A stretch of DNA of 57,363 bases from Bacteroidales bacterium (GTDB taxonomy: Bacteria; Bacteroidota; Bacteroidia; Bacteroidales; Muribaculaceae), in NCBI GenBank assembly GCA_004552485.1, contig SFOH01000005.1, forward strand, positions 1-57,363, given 5' to 3'. The notes beneath the pieces were generated by a model, which had not been told where the DNA came from, ran no database searches, and was given only the letters and a program-made list of their open reading frames with translations. Below, piece by piece: positions 49,468-57,363 of this stretch (positions are counted from its first letter, which is position 1; every line of letters starts with the position of its first letter). The position numbers and the translations under genes were made by a program.

Positions 49468-50871
49468 ATGAAAAGAAGAGCATTCCTCCGTGACCTGGGT
49501 CTCGGCGCCGCCGGCGCCATGCTCGTGTCCTGCGCCGGCAAAACCGGTGCCGAAGACGCCGACGCCGATGCCCCCGTCAAGGCCTCACACCATAAGCGCG
49601 GTCCGATGACCATGCGCACAAACCCCAACACCTCCGACTCTGTCTCCATCCTCGGATACGGTTGTATGCGCCTGCCCTCGCTCAGCGAAGACCCGGAGAG
49701 CGAGAGCTACAACGTCGACCAGGAAGAGGTGAACCGCCAGGTCGACTATGCCCTCGCCCACGGCGTCAACTACTTCGACACATCGCCCGCATACTGCAAA
49801 GGCGAGTCGGAAGCGGCCATGGGCATCGCCCTCAGCCGCCATCCCCGCGACAAATATCTCCTGGCCACCAAGCTTTCAAACTTCGCTCCGCAGACATGGC
49901 CCGCCGCCGAGTCGCAGAAGATGTTCGAAAACAGTCTGAAAAATCTCAAGACCGACCACGTCGACTACCTCCTCATGCACGCCATCGGCATGAGTGCCGG
50001 CGACCTCTCGGGCATGGAAGCCTACGAAGAGCGCTACATCAAGAACGGTATGCTCGCCTGGCTCGAGGAGCAGAAGAAGGCCGGCCGCATCCGCAATCTC
50101 GGATTCTCATACCACGGCGACGTCGAGGTCTTCGACCGTCTCCTGCGTGAGCACGACGAGGGTCTCCACCACTGGGACTTCGTGCAGATTCAGCTCAACT
50201 ATGTGGACTGGGAGAACGCCAAGGAGGTGAACCCGCGCAACACCAACGCAAGCTACCTCTACAACGAGCTGGCCAAGCGCAACATTCCTGTGGTCATCAT
50301 GGAGCCGCTCTTGGGCGGACGTCTCGCCGACGTTCCCACGGCCGTAGCCGCCAAGATGAAGCAGCGCCGCCCCGACGACTCACCCGCCGCCTGGGCCTTC
50401 CGCTTCGCCGGTACACCCGAGAAGATTCTCACCGTGCTCAGCGGCATGACGTATATGGACCACCTCAAGGAGAACGTCAGCACCTTCTCGTCGCTCGACC
50501 CCATCACCGAAGACGAGAACGCGTTCCTCATGCGCGTGGGCGCCGACCTGTCCGTGAACGGCGTGGTTCCCTGCACGGGCTGCTCCTACTGCATGCCCTG
50601 CCCCTACGGCCTCGACATTCCCACCATCTTCGACTTCTACAACACCTGCGTCAACGAGGACATGGTGCCCCACGACAAACGCCATCCGCGTTATGCCGAG
50701 GCGCGCAAACGCTTCCTCATCGGCATGAGCCGCGCCGTTCCGGCCGACCGCCAGCCCTCACGCTGCATCGCCTGCGGCGAGTGTCTCAAGCACTGTCCCC
50801 AGGGCATCGCCATCCCCGACGAAATGGCCAAAATCGAGCGCAGCCTCCTCAATCTCCGCAATAACGCCTGA
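49468..50871 (+). CDS. Aldo/keto reductase with Tat-like signal and C-terminal 4Fe-4S domain
   Basis: A 467-aa protein. MKRRAFLRDLGLGAAGAMLV then SCAGK is a Tat-like, lipobox-bearing leader (Cys22). An aldo/keto reductase barrel about 50-365 follows with D104 and Y109 in YFDTSPAY, Lys in LLATKLSNF and His in HVDYLLMHAIG, so the catalytic tetrad is intact. The C-terminus has two Cys groups (CTGCSYCMPCPYGLDIP and CIACGECLKHCPQGIAIP) for 4Fe-4S centres. Export of such a protein suggests electron transfer from the upstream polyferredoxin instead of NADPH; substrate unknown. Confidence 0.87.
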   Translation: MKRRAFLRDLGLGAAGAMLVSCAGKTGAEDADADAPVKASHHKRGPMTMRTNPNTSDSVSILGYGCMRLPSLSEDPESESYNVDQEEVNRQVDYALAHGVNYFDTSPAYCKGESEAAMGIALSRHPRDKYLLATKLSNFAPQTWPAAESQKMFENSLKNLKTDHVDYLLMHAIGMSAGDLSGMEAYEERYIKNGMLAWLEEQKKAGRIRNLGFSYHGDVEVFDRLLREHDEGLHHWDFVQIQLNYVDWENAKEVNPRNTNASYLYNELAKRNIPVVIMEPLLGGRLADVPTAVAAKMKQRRPDDSPAAWAFRFAGTPEKILTVLSGMTYMDHLKENVSTFSSLDPITEDENAFLMRVGADLSVNGVVPCTGCSYCMPCPYGLDIPTIFDFYNTCVNEDMVPHDKRHPRYAEARKRFLIGMSRAVPADRQPSRCIACGECLKHCPQGIAIPDEMAKIERSLLNLRNNA

Positions 50872-50887
50872 GCGCCTCATCACCTCC

Positions 50888-51694
50888 TTACCGCAGCATC
50901 GCGAAGGAGAAGATGCGCCCGGAGCGTATGCCGCGGGCACGCGCCGAGAAAAATTGCGACGGATTGCAGCGCGTGCACATCGCGGCCGCGCTGACCGCCG
51001 TGACGCCCGCATCGTGCAATTGGCCGGTCACAAACCGCACAAGGTCGACGTGCGGTCGTTCGCTTCCCGGCACCGTGTTCACGCATGAGGCCGGAAATTG
51101 CTCTGCCACCTCTTCGCCCACCTCAAAGCAGCAGGCATGGATGCAGGGGCCAATGTAAGCACGCGTCGCCGACACGTCAGCGCCCAACCGCCGCATCACG
51201 GCGACAGCCTCGGGCACAATACCGGCCACGGCACCGCGCCATCCGGCATGGACGGCGGCAATCACGCCGGCTGCCGCGTCGGCCATAAGCACGGGCACGC
51301 AGTCGGCCGTGTTCACACCTATCATGACACCGCGCTCGCCCGTAACAACCGCGTCAACATCCTGCAGCTCAGATTCTTGCGCGACAATGCGCATATTGGT
51401 CAACTGCAAGGGCTCGCGGGCGAATACCGCCACCGTCGCCGTATGCGTCTGCCGCGGCTGAACGAGGGCATCGGCTTTGAACGCCGCCTTCAGCTGCGAC
51501 CTGCACAGCCGCGTATGCTCCTCGCTGTCACCGACATAGCCGCACACCGAGAAGCCGCTGTAAGCGTCCTTATCGTTGGCGTCGGGGCCGCGCCACGTGC
51601 TGCCGGCGACATAGTCAGCGCCGTCATGATAGAGCATCACGGGCACGCCGGCGCGTTCGGTGAGTGCATATTCCTCATATTTAGTCTGTTCCAT
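50888..51694 (-). CDS. pgeF: Peptidoglycan editing factor PgeF (laccase-domain protein)
   Basis: A 268-aa cytoplasmic member of the YfiH/PgeF family. Metal or active-site residues: His in QPRQTHTATV, Cys in GVNTADCVPVLM and His in AAVHAGWRGAVAG; YIGPCIHACCFEVGEEV and MCTRCNPSQFFSARARG are further family blocks. YfiH removes wrongly incorporated L-Ser from UDP-MurNAc in E. coli; older annotations call it polyphenol oxidase. It converges on the aldo/keto reductase gene with a 16-base gap. Confidence 0.93.
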   Translation of the reverse strand: MEQTKYEEYALTERAGVPVMLYHDGADYVAGSTWRGPDANDKDAYSGFSVCGYVGDSEEHTRLCRSQLKAAFKADALVQPRQTHTATVAVFAREPLQLTNMRIVAQESELQDVDAVVTGERGVMIGVNTADCVPVLMADAAAGVIAAVHAGWRGAVAGIVPEAVAVMRRLGADVSATRAYIGPCIHACCFEVGEEVAEQFPASCVNTVPGSERPHVDLVRFVTGQLHDAGVTAVSAAAMCTRCNPSQFFSARARGIRSGRIFSFAMLR

Positions 51695-51805
51695 TTATCA
51701 TCGATTTTTCCCGCAAAGTTACGCATTTCCGCCCGTTTTGCCAACCCCGCCTCCCTTTCCGGCCCCCGTCCCCGTGCCCGGCGCGAACATTTTGAGGGGT
51801 GGCGC

Positions 51806-51836
51806 TTAGGAAATTAAAAAAAAATTCGTACCTTTG
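51806..51836 (+). promoter_or_regulatory. Predicted promoter of the glycogen synthase gene
   Basis: TTAG (51806-51809), 19 bases rich in A, then TACCTTTG (51829-51836): full -7 match with near-consensus -33. The ATG is 29 bases downstream. Confidence 0.6.
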
Positions 51837-51865
51837 CACTTTGAAATATAGATTTCTCTTATTTA

Positions 51866-53521
51866 ATGAAAAGCAAGCATAACAACATATCCCTGATTGT
51901 GGAAACAAGCTGGGAGGTTTGTAACAAAGTAGGCGGCATCTATACGGTTCTCTCCACCAAGGCCAAAACCATGGAGGAACTTTATCCCGGAAAGGTTGTG
52001 TTCATCGGCCCCGATGTGTGGACGCGCGACACCCCCTGCCCCTGCTTCTCTGAAGAATCAACACCGCTGGACGCCTGGCGCGACGCCGTGATGCTCCCCG
52101 AGGGAGTGAGCGTGCGCGTGGGCCGCTGGGAAATCCCCGGCCGCCCCATGGCCGTGCTGGTGAAATTCGACGGCATGTACGCCGTTAAAGACGCTTTCTA
52201 CGGCGAGATGTGGAAGGAATTCGGTGTGGACTCGCTCCATGCCTACGGCGACTATGACGAGGGCTGCGCCTTCGCCCACGCCGCCGGCATCGTGGCCGAG
52301 AGTCTCTTCTGCAATTTCGGCCTGGACAAGAAGCCCGGCGGCATCGCCCACTTCGATGAGTGGACAACGGGCATGGGCCTGCTCTACGTGAAGAGCAAGC
52401 TGCCCTCCGTGGGCACTGTCTTCACCACCCACGCCACCTGCATCGGCCGCAGCATCTGCGGCAACGGCAAGCCCCTCTACGACCAGCTCAAAAACTATAA
52501 CGGCGACCAGATGGCCCGCGAGCTCAACATGGAGTCGAAGCACTCGCTGGAGAAAGCCGCCGCCCACGCCGCCGACGTGTTCACGACCGTCAGCCGCATC
52601 ACCGCCGACGAGTGCGAGCAGCTGCTTGAGCGCCGCCCCGACGTAGTGACGCCCAACGGCTTCGAGGGCGACTTTGTCCCCGCCGGAAATGCCTACGCCC
52701 CCAAGCGCCGCGCCGCCCGCAACCTGCTGCTGCGCGTGGCCTCTGCCCTGACCGGCGTAAAATATGACAACGACACGTTCATCGTGGCCACTTCCGGCCG
52801 CTGCGAATACCGCAACAAGGGCCTGGGCGTCTTCCTCGACGCCATGGCCGGTCTGCGCGGACGCACGGCCTCGCATCGTGTGCTGGCCTTCGTGATGGTG
52901 CCCGCATGGTGCGCCGGCCCCCGTGCCGACCTGCGCGACGCCATTGACGACCGCGCCGTCACGCGTCTGCCCGAGCCCGTGCTCACCCACTGGCTCAACA
53001 ATCCCGACCAAGACGCCGTGCTCTCGCGCATCCGCAGCCTCGGCTTCGACTCCATCTCCGACAAGGTGGACGTCGTCTACGTGCCCTGCTATCTGAACGG
53101 CGCCGACGGCATCTTCGACCGCACATACTACGAGCTGCTCATCGGCGTGGACGCCACGGTGTTCGCCAGCTACTACGAGCCCTGGGGCTACACCCCCCTG
53201 GAGAGCGTGGCCTTCGGCATCCCCACGGTAACGACCTCGCTGTCGGGCTTCGGCAGCTGGGTGCTCGCGACGCTCACCAACGGATTCGCCTCAAGCGGCG
53301 TGGACGTGGTGAAGCGCAACGACTCAAACTACGGCGAGGTGGTGACCTGCATCACCGACACGCTCCTCTCGCTGATGACCTCCGACGCCAAGAGCCGCAC
53401 CGCCGTGCGCAATGCCGCTCGCGCAACGGCAGCACGCGCCGACTGGTCGGAATTCATGCCCTTCTATGTGGAGGCATACGACCTCGCCGAATCAAAGGCG
53501 GCCGCTCGTCTCGCACATTAA
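51866..53521 (+). CDS. Glycogen synthase, GT3 (eukaryote-like) family
   Basis: A 551-aa glycosyltransferase that extends glycogen from UDP-glucose (the usual GT3 donor). MKSKHNNISLIVETSWEVCN with KVGGIYTVLSTKAKTM carries the donor-binding loop; WTTGMGLLYVKSKLPSVGTV, FTTHATCIGRSICGNGKPLY and the C-terminal ASYYEPWGYTPLESVAFGIP (the catalytic E-x7-E-like region) are GT3 hallmarks. GT3 is standard in Bacteroidales and in eukaryotes but rare in most bacteria. It sits 51 bases before the phosphorylase gene and forms a glycogen synthesis/degradation pair with it. Confidence 0.95.
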   Translation: MKSKHNNISLIVETSWEVCNKVGGIYTVLSTKAKTMEELYPGKVVFIGPDVWTRDTPCPCFSEESTPLDAWRDAVMLPEGVSVRVGRWEIPGRPMAVLVKFDGMYAVKDAFYGEMWKEFGVDSLHAYGDYDEGCAFAHAAGIVAESLFCNFGLDKKPGGIAHFDEWTTGMGLLYVKSKLPSVGTVFTTHATCIGRSICGNGKPLYDQLKNYNGDQMARELNMESKHSLEKAAAHAADVFTTVSRITADECEQLLERRPDVVTPNGFEGDFVPAGNAYAPKRRAARNLLLRVASALTGVKYDNDTFIVATSGRCEYRNKGLGVFLDAMAGLRGRTASHRVLAFVMVPAWCAGPRADLRDAIDDRAVTRLPEPVLTHWLNNPDQDAVLSRIRSLGFDSISDKVDVVYVPCYLNGADGIFDRTYYELLIGVDATVFASYYEPWGYTPLESVAFGIPTVTTSLSGFGSWVLATLTNGFASSGVDVVKRNDSNYGEVVTCITDTLLSLMTSDAKSRTAVRNAARATAARADWSEFMPFYVEAYDLAESKAAARLAH

Positions 53522-53572
53522 TATATATGTCAACAATAACGAAACAATAACAACCAATTCTTTATTTTGAAA

Positions 53573-56131
53573 ATGAAACTTCCGGTAAGCGAAACCAATG
53601 CACCCGTATGGCGTGACATTACCGTTATTTCCGAGTTGCCCGAGCAGCTGAAGCCTCTCAACGAGATGGCCAAGAACCTGTGGTGGGTGTGGAACAGCGA
53701 GGCCAAAAACCTCTTCCGCGAACTCAATCCCGACCTGTGGCGCGCCACCGGCGAGAACCCCGTGATGCTGCTGCAGCAAATCTCCACCGAGCGCCTTGAG
53801 GAAATCCTCGAGGACCGCCGTCTGATGGAGCGCATCGACACCGTCTACAAACACTTCAAGGACTATATGGCTGTGCCCATGCGCACGGACATCCCCTCCG
53901 TCTCCTACTTCTCGATGGAGTACGGCCTGTGCAACTGCCTGAAAATCTACTCGGGCGGCCTGGGCGTCCTCGCCGGCGACTACATCAAAGAGGCCTCCGA
54001 CTCTCGCGTCCCCATGACCGCCGTGGGCTTCCTCTATCGCTATGGCTACTTCACTCAGACTCTGAGCGTCGACGGCCAGCAGATCGCCAACTACGAGCCC
54101 CAGAACTTCAACCAGCTGCCCATCGACCAGGTGCTCGACGCCGACGGCAAGCCCATGATTCTCGAGGTGCCCTTCCCCGGACGCATCATCTACAGCCACG
54201 TATGGCGCGTGAACGTGGGCCGCATGAAGCTCTACCTCATGGACACCGACTTTGACATGAACTCCGAGTTCGACCGTCAGATCACCCACCAGCTCTATGG
54301 CGGCGACTGGGAGAACCGCATCAAGCAGGAGTACATGCTCGGCATCGGCGGCGTGCTCATGCTTCAGAAACTTGGCGTCAACAGCCGTCTCTACCACTGC
54401 AACGAAGGCCACGCCGCTCTGCTCAACCTGCAGCGCCTCGTCGACTACGTTCAGAAAGACCACCTGGACTTCAACACCGCCCTCGAGGTGGTGCGCTCAT
54501 CGTCGCTCTACACCGTCCACACCCCCGTGCCCGCCGGCCACGACTACTTCGACGAAGGCCTCTTCGGCAAATACATGGGCGAGTATCCCCAGCGCCTGGG
54601 CATCTCCTGGAACGACCTCATGAACATGGGCCGCGAGAACCCCAACACCAACGAGCGCTTCTCGATGTCAGTCTTCGCCCTCAACACCTGCCAGGAAGCC
54701 AACGGCGTCAGCTGGCTCCACGGCGAAGTCTCGAAGAAGATGTTCGCCGGCATCTGGAAAGGCTATTCCTGGGAAGAGAGCCACGTGGGCTACGTCACCA
54801 ACGGCGTGCACATGCCCACCTGGGCAGCCTCCGAGTGGAAAGCCTTCTACGCCGAGAAACTCGGCGAGCGCGTCTTCGTGGACCAGAGCAACCCCGACGC
54901 ATGGAAAGGCATCTTCAAGGTGCCCGACGAGGAAATCTGGAACATGCGCATGACCCTCAAGAACAAGTTCATCAACTTCGTGCGCCGCGACTTCAAGGCC
55001 AAATGGCTCAAGAACCAGGGCGACCCCGCAAAGGTGATGTCTATCCTTGACCGCATCAACCCCAACGCCCTCATCATCGGCTTCGCACGCCGCTTCGCAA
55101 CATACAAGCGCGCCCACCTGCTCTTCACCGACCTCGAGCGCCTCGACAAGATCGTGAACAACGAGAAATTCCCCGTACAGTTCATCTTCTCCGGCAAGGC
55201 ACACCCCGCCGACGGCGCCGGCCAGGGCCTCATCAAGCGCATCATGGAAATCTCGCGCATGCCCCAGTTCCTCGGCAAGATCATCTTCCTCGAGGACTAC
55301 AATATGATCGTGGCCAAACGCCTCGTCACCGGCGTCGACATCTGGCTGAACACCCCCACCCGTCCCCTCGAAGCCTCCGGCACATCCGGCGAGAAGGCCG
55401 AGATGAACGGCGTGCTCAACTTCTCAGTCCTCGACGGCTGGTGGTACGAAGGCTATCGCTTCAACGAGAAGGCCGGTTGGGCCCTCACCGACAAGCGCAC
55501 CTTCACCGACCAGGCTCAGCAGGACAAACTCGACGCAGCCACCATCTACTCCATGCTCGAGAACGAGATCATCCCCCTCTACTTCGCCAAGAACTCGAAG
55601 GGCTACTCACCCGAGTGGATTCAGTACATCAAAGGCTCAATCGGCGACATCGCTCCCCACTTCACCATGAAGCGCATGATCGACGACTACATCCAGCGCT
55701 TCTACGAGCCCGAGGCAAAACGTTGCAACGCCCTGTGCGCCAACGACTTTGCCGAGGCACGCGAAATCGTACGCTGGAAAGAGAACTTCCTGAATCTCTG
55801 GGGCGGCATCAAGGTGTTCGACATCAAGCAGCACGGCGAGCTGGTGAACACCGCCACCGGCGCAGCCTTCAAGGTTGAGGCCATCATCGACACCAACGGC
55901 CTCGGCGACGACCTGGGCCTCGAAATGGTCACCTACCGTCTCGAAGACGGCGAGGAGAAGTTCGAGGGTGCTCGCAACTTCAAGGTTGTCAAGAAAGAAG
56001 GCAACGTCTACACCTACGAGCTCGACACCAAGGTCAAGGACGCCGGCGTCTTCCGCTACGGCTTCCGTCTCTATCCCAAGAACGACAAGCTGGCCCACCG
56101 CCAGGACTTCGCCATCACCCGCTGGATCTAA
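53573..56131 (+). CDS. glgP: Alpha-glucan (glycogen) phosphorylase, GT35
   Basis: An 852-aa PLP-dependent enzyme that phosphorolyses alpha-1,4-glucan to glucose 1-phosphate. It belongs to the short alpha-glucan phosphorylase type: MAKNLWWVWNSEAKNLFREL, SYFSMEYGLCNCLKIYSGGL, GFARRFATYKRAHLLF, and the PLP region EASGTSGEKAEMNGVLNFS with predicted Schiff-base Lys608. I use the ATG at 53573 (MKLPVSETN); a TTG at 53567 would add two codons. Ends before a very strong bidirectional terminator. Confidence 0.95.
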   Translation: MKLPVSETNAPVWRDITVISELPEQLKPLNEMAKNLWWVWNSEAKNLFRELNPDLWRATGENPVMLLQQISTERLEEILEDRRLMERIDTVYKHFKDYMAVPMRTDIPSVSYFSMEYGLCNCLKIYSGGLGVLAGDYIKEASDSRVPMTAVGFLYRYGYFTQTLSVDGQQIANYEPQNFNQLPIDQVLDADGKPMILEVPFPGRIIYSHVWRVNVGRMKLYLMDTDFDMNSEFDRQITHQLYGGDWENRIKQEYMLGIGGVLMLQKLGVNSRLYHCNEGHAALLNLQRLVDYVQKDHLDFNTALEVVRSSSLYTVHTPVPAGHDYFDEGLFGKYMGEYPQRLGISWNDLMNMGRENPNTNERFSMSVFALNTCQEANGVSWLHGEVSKKMFAGIWKGYSWEESHVGYVTNGVHMPTWAASEWKAFYAEKLGERVFVDQSNPDAWKGIFKVPDEEIWNMRMTLKNKFINFVRRDFKAKWLKNQGDPAKVMSILDRINPNALIIGFARRFATYKRAHLLFTDLERLDKIVNNEKFPVQFIFSGKAHPADGAGQGLIKRIMEISRMPQFLGKIIFLEDYNMIVAKRLVTGVDIWLNTPTRPLEASGTSGEKAEMNGVLNFSVLDGWWYEGYRFNEKAGWALTDKRTFTDQAQQDKLDAATIYSMLENEIIPLYFAKNSKGYSPEWIQYIKGSIGDIAPHFTMKRMIDDYIQRFYEPEAKRCNALCANDFAEAREIVRWKENFLNLWGGIKVFDIKQHGELVNTATGAAFKVEAIIDTNGLGDDLGLEMVTYRLEDGEEKFEGARNFKVVKKEGNVYTYELDTKVKDAGVFRYGFRLYPKNDKLAHRQDFAITRWI

Positions 56132-56169
56132 TCAGCACAACCGGTTCAGCTATTCTCTCTGACTGAGCC

Positions 56170-56220
56170 AAAAGCACAGAAGCCGCGCCCCTCACGGGCG
56201 CGGCTTCTGTGCTTTTGACT
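56170..56220 (+). terminator. Strong bidirectional terminator after glgP
   Basis: Perfect 21-bp stem (56170-56190 with 56196-56216, starting AAAAGCACAGAAGCC) and a 5-base loop, with T-rich ends on both strands (GCTTTTGACTTTT and, on the minus strand, GTGCTTTTGG). It serves glgP and the convergent gene at 56245-57249. Confidence 0.9.
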
Positions 56221-56244
56221 TTTACAATCAGCGTATTCGTTCAA

Positions 56245-57249
56245 TCAGAATCCCGAAATATCAACCACTCTGTCATCTTTAGTCAAGATATATTCGTTAG
56301 CCAATCCTTGACTACCAAAGGGCGCAATAATATGTCCATCATATACAAACATATTTCCTTGACCCTCTGCGCACCCTACATACTTTACTATATTATCTTT
56401 ATACGGATGCTCCAAAAGTCTGAAAACGTAAGTTTCCATCATTCCCATATTACTGGATGCGATACTAAACAAGACTTCACAAATGTTGTCATTATCGACG
56501 TCCATTAAGGTGATTTGCATTCTTCCATCTTCTTTTAAAAATCCAGCCTCATCAAAGTAGTAATCTTCCGTTTCCTCAGTTTCTACGCCGGCACCTGTAA
56601 TCCGTGGAATAAACAGTGATTGACCATGACCGTCAAATATAACCAAAGCCTTCGTGCTGTTAGGATGGTCATCGCCCATGACAAAGGTGTAGGTTTTCCC
56701 ATAGATCTTAGCATCAAAGGTTTTACCTTTTCTCATTTGTGTATGATTTTTTCCCTTGACTTCAAAATAAGGACACCCGGCAGGATCGAATATCAATCCG
56801 GTTCCGAAAGTGTTATATGGCGTTTTGGGTTCGCCGGGCACTGGGACATTGGAAGCATTTCCTTTGTTAGATTTTGTATCGGACTGCGGCGTCGCAAGAG
56901 TCAACACATAGGTGACGCCTCCCTGCAGCGGATCGGGGAAATTGTACAGGAAAGGCAAGAAGGATTCGGCAGCGATTTGTAACATTTTCGTTCCCTTGGG
57001 AAGATAGACCCAGTATTCGCTTGAACGTTTCACCACATCGCCCATGACATTACCGGAAAAAGTGACGCCCGGTGCGACCACGCGCACTTTCAAAAGGGCA
57101 CATTTCGCGCCATGAAGGTCAAGCCGAGAATACTTCTTGGCCGACAAATCCATAGGCGCAGCCTCAAAACTTTTCACAGTGGCCTCTTGAGCTACTGCAT
57201 TCATTACGCCGGTCAAAACCAGCGACAAAATCAATAAAAATTTTTTCAT
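56245..57249 (-). CDS. Secreted protein of unknown function with Bacteroidota N-terminal beta domain
   Basis: A 334-aa exported protein: signal peptide MKKFLLILSLVLTGVMNAVA, then a domain about 21-125 with the recurring pattern VKSFEAAPMDLSAKK, CALLKVRVVAPGVTFSGNVM, YWVYLPKGTKMLQI, LPFLYNFPDPLQGGVTYVL. I have seen this domain at the start of many Bacteroidota secreted proteins, often fused to formylglycine-generating-type or TPR domains. The rest (about 150-334) has beta structure with an acidic DVDNDNICEVLFS segment resembling FG-GAP/VCBS-like repeats. Codon use is AT-richer than in the neighbours, suggesting recent acquisition. Confidence 0.75.
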   Translation of the reverse strand: MKKFLLILSLVLTGVMNAVAQEATVKSFEAAPMDLSAKKYSRLDLHGAKCALLKVRVVAPGVTFSGNVMGDVVKRSSEYWVYLPKGTKMLQIAAESFLPFLYNFPDPLQGGVTYVLTLATPQSDTKSNKGNASNVPVPGEPKTPYNTFGTGLIFDPAGCPYFEVKGKNHTQMRKGKTFDAKIYGKTYTFVMGDDHPNSTKALVIFDGHGQSLFIPRITGAGVETEETEDYYFDEAGFLKEDGRMQITLMDVDNDNICEVLFSIASSNMGMMETYVFRLLEHPYKDNIVKYVGCAEGQGNMFVYDGHIIAPFGSQGLANEYILTKDDRVVDISGF

Positions 57250-57363
57250 CGGATTATTGAGTTATACTTGTTGGATGAATTAAATTAGTGCGTATTTCAC
57301 TTGACCAATTTTCCGATGATTGATGAAATTGACATATTGCAGTATTGTAAGAGCTGCGACTTT

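Noticed and set aside
1..57363. CRISPR array, prophage, restriction-modification or toxin-antitoxin system
   Set aside because: No regular repeat-spacer pattern and no gene with the corresponding motifs was found on either strand.

Overview
This is a high-GC (by eye about 60 %) chromosomal segment from a Bacteroidota gut commensal, order Bacteroidales. I see SusC/SusD pairs, a hybrid two-component regulator, a GT3-type glycogen synthase, a FeoA-FeoB fusion and repeated TAnnTTTG -7 promoter boxes. The high GC together with this gene content suggests Muribaculaceae, but that placement is inference; there is no rRNA gene in the window.

Layout. 1-7396: three plus-strand genes for large secreted beta-sandwich proteins (choice-of-anchor J / FN3 / Omp28-like) with C-terminal sorting-type tails; the first is cut by the window edge. 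7882-26073: a fructan (levan/inulin) utilization locus. Its minus-strand operon runs susC, susD, a surface glycan-binding lipoprotein with a DUF4960-type domain, two secreted DUF4960-type paralogs, and a LamG-GH32 protein. Upstream lies the periplasmic-sensor hybrid two-component regulator, and divergent from it are a classical DUF4980-GH32 fructanase, an MFS sugar permease and a PfkB fructokinase. The set matches the Bacteroides thetaiotaomicron levan locus (BT1754-BT1765) in content, with the extra paralogs as the main difference.

26147-28480 is a scar: a collapsed araC/tolC efflux locus, an ISAon1-like insertion sequence with recognisable terminal inverted repeats, and a tRNA-Ser(CGA). From 28864 onward the genes are mostly housekeeping: feoAB, a nitroreductase-like protein, a DUF4421 outer-membrane protein, groES-groEL, a lipid A phosphoethanolamine transferase, a DUF4136 lipoprotein, two lower-GC orphan membrane proteins, agmatine deiminase plus N-carbamoylputrescine amidase (putrescine synthesis), a LolC/E-like permease, rsfS, ftsH, prfA, a membrane polyferredoxin with an aldo/keto reductase, pgeF, and a glycogen synthase / glucan phosphorylase pair. 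A lower-GC secreted orphan closes the window.

In the fructan locus, surface binding proteins and SusCD would capture and import fructan, GH32 enzymes would release fructose, the hybrid sensor would detect it in the periplasm, and the permease and kinase would move it into glycolysis. The most unusual points are the expanded DUF4960 family with two different export signals, the altered catalytic motif in the LamG-GH32 protein, a three-copy 20-21 bp iteron array in front of feoAB, and paired hairpin repeats in front of susC. I found no CRISPR array, no prophage and no clear defence system.
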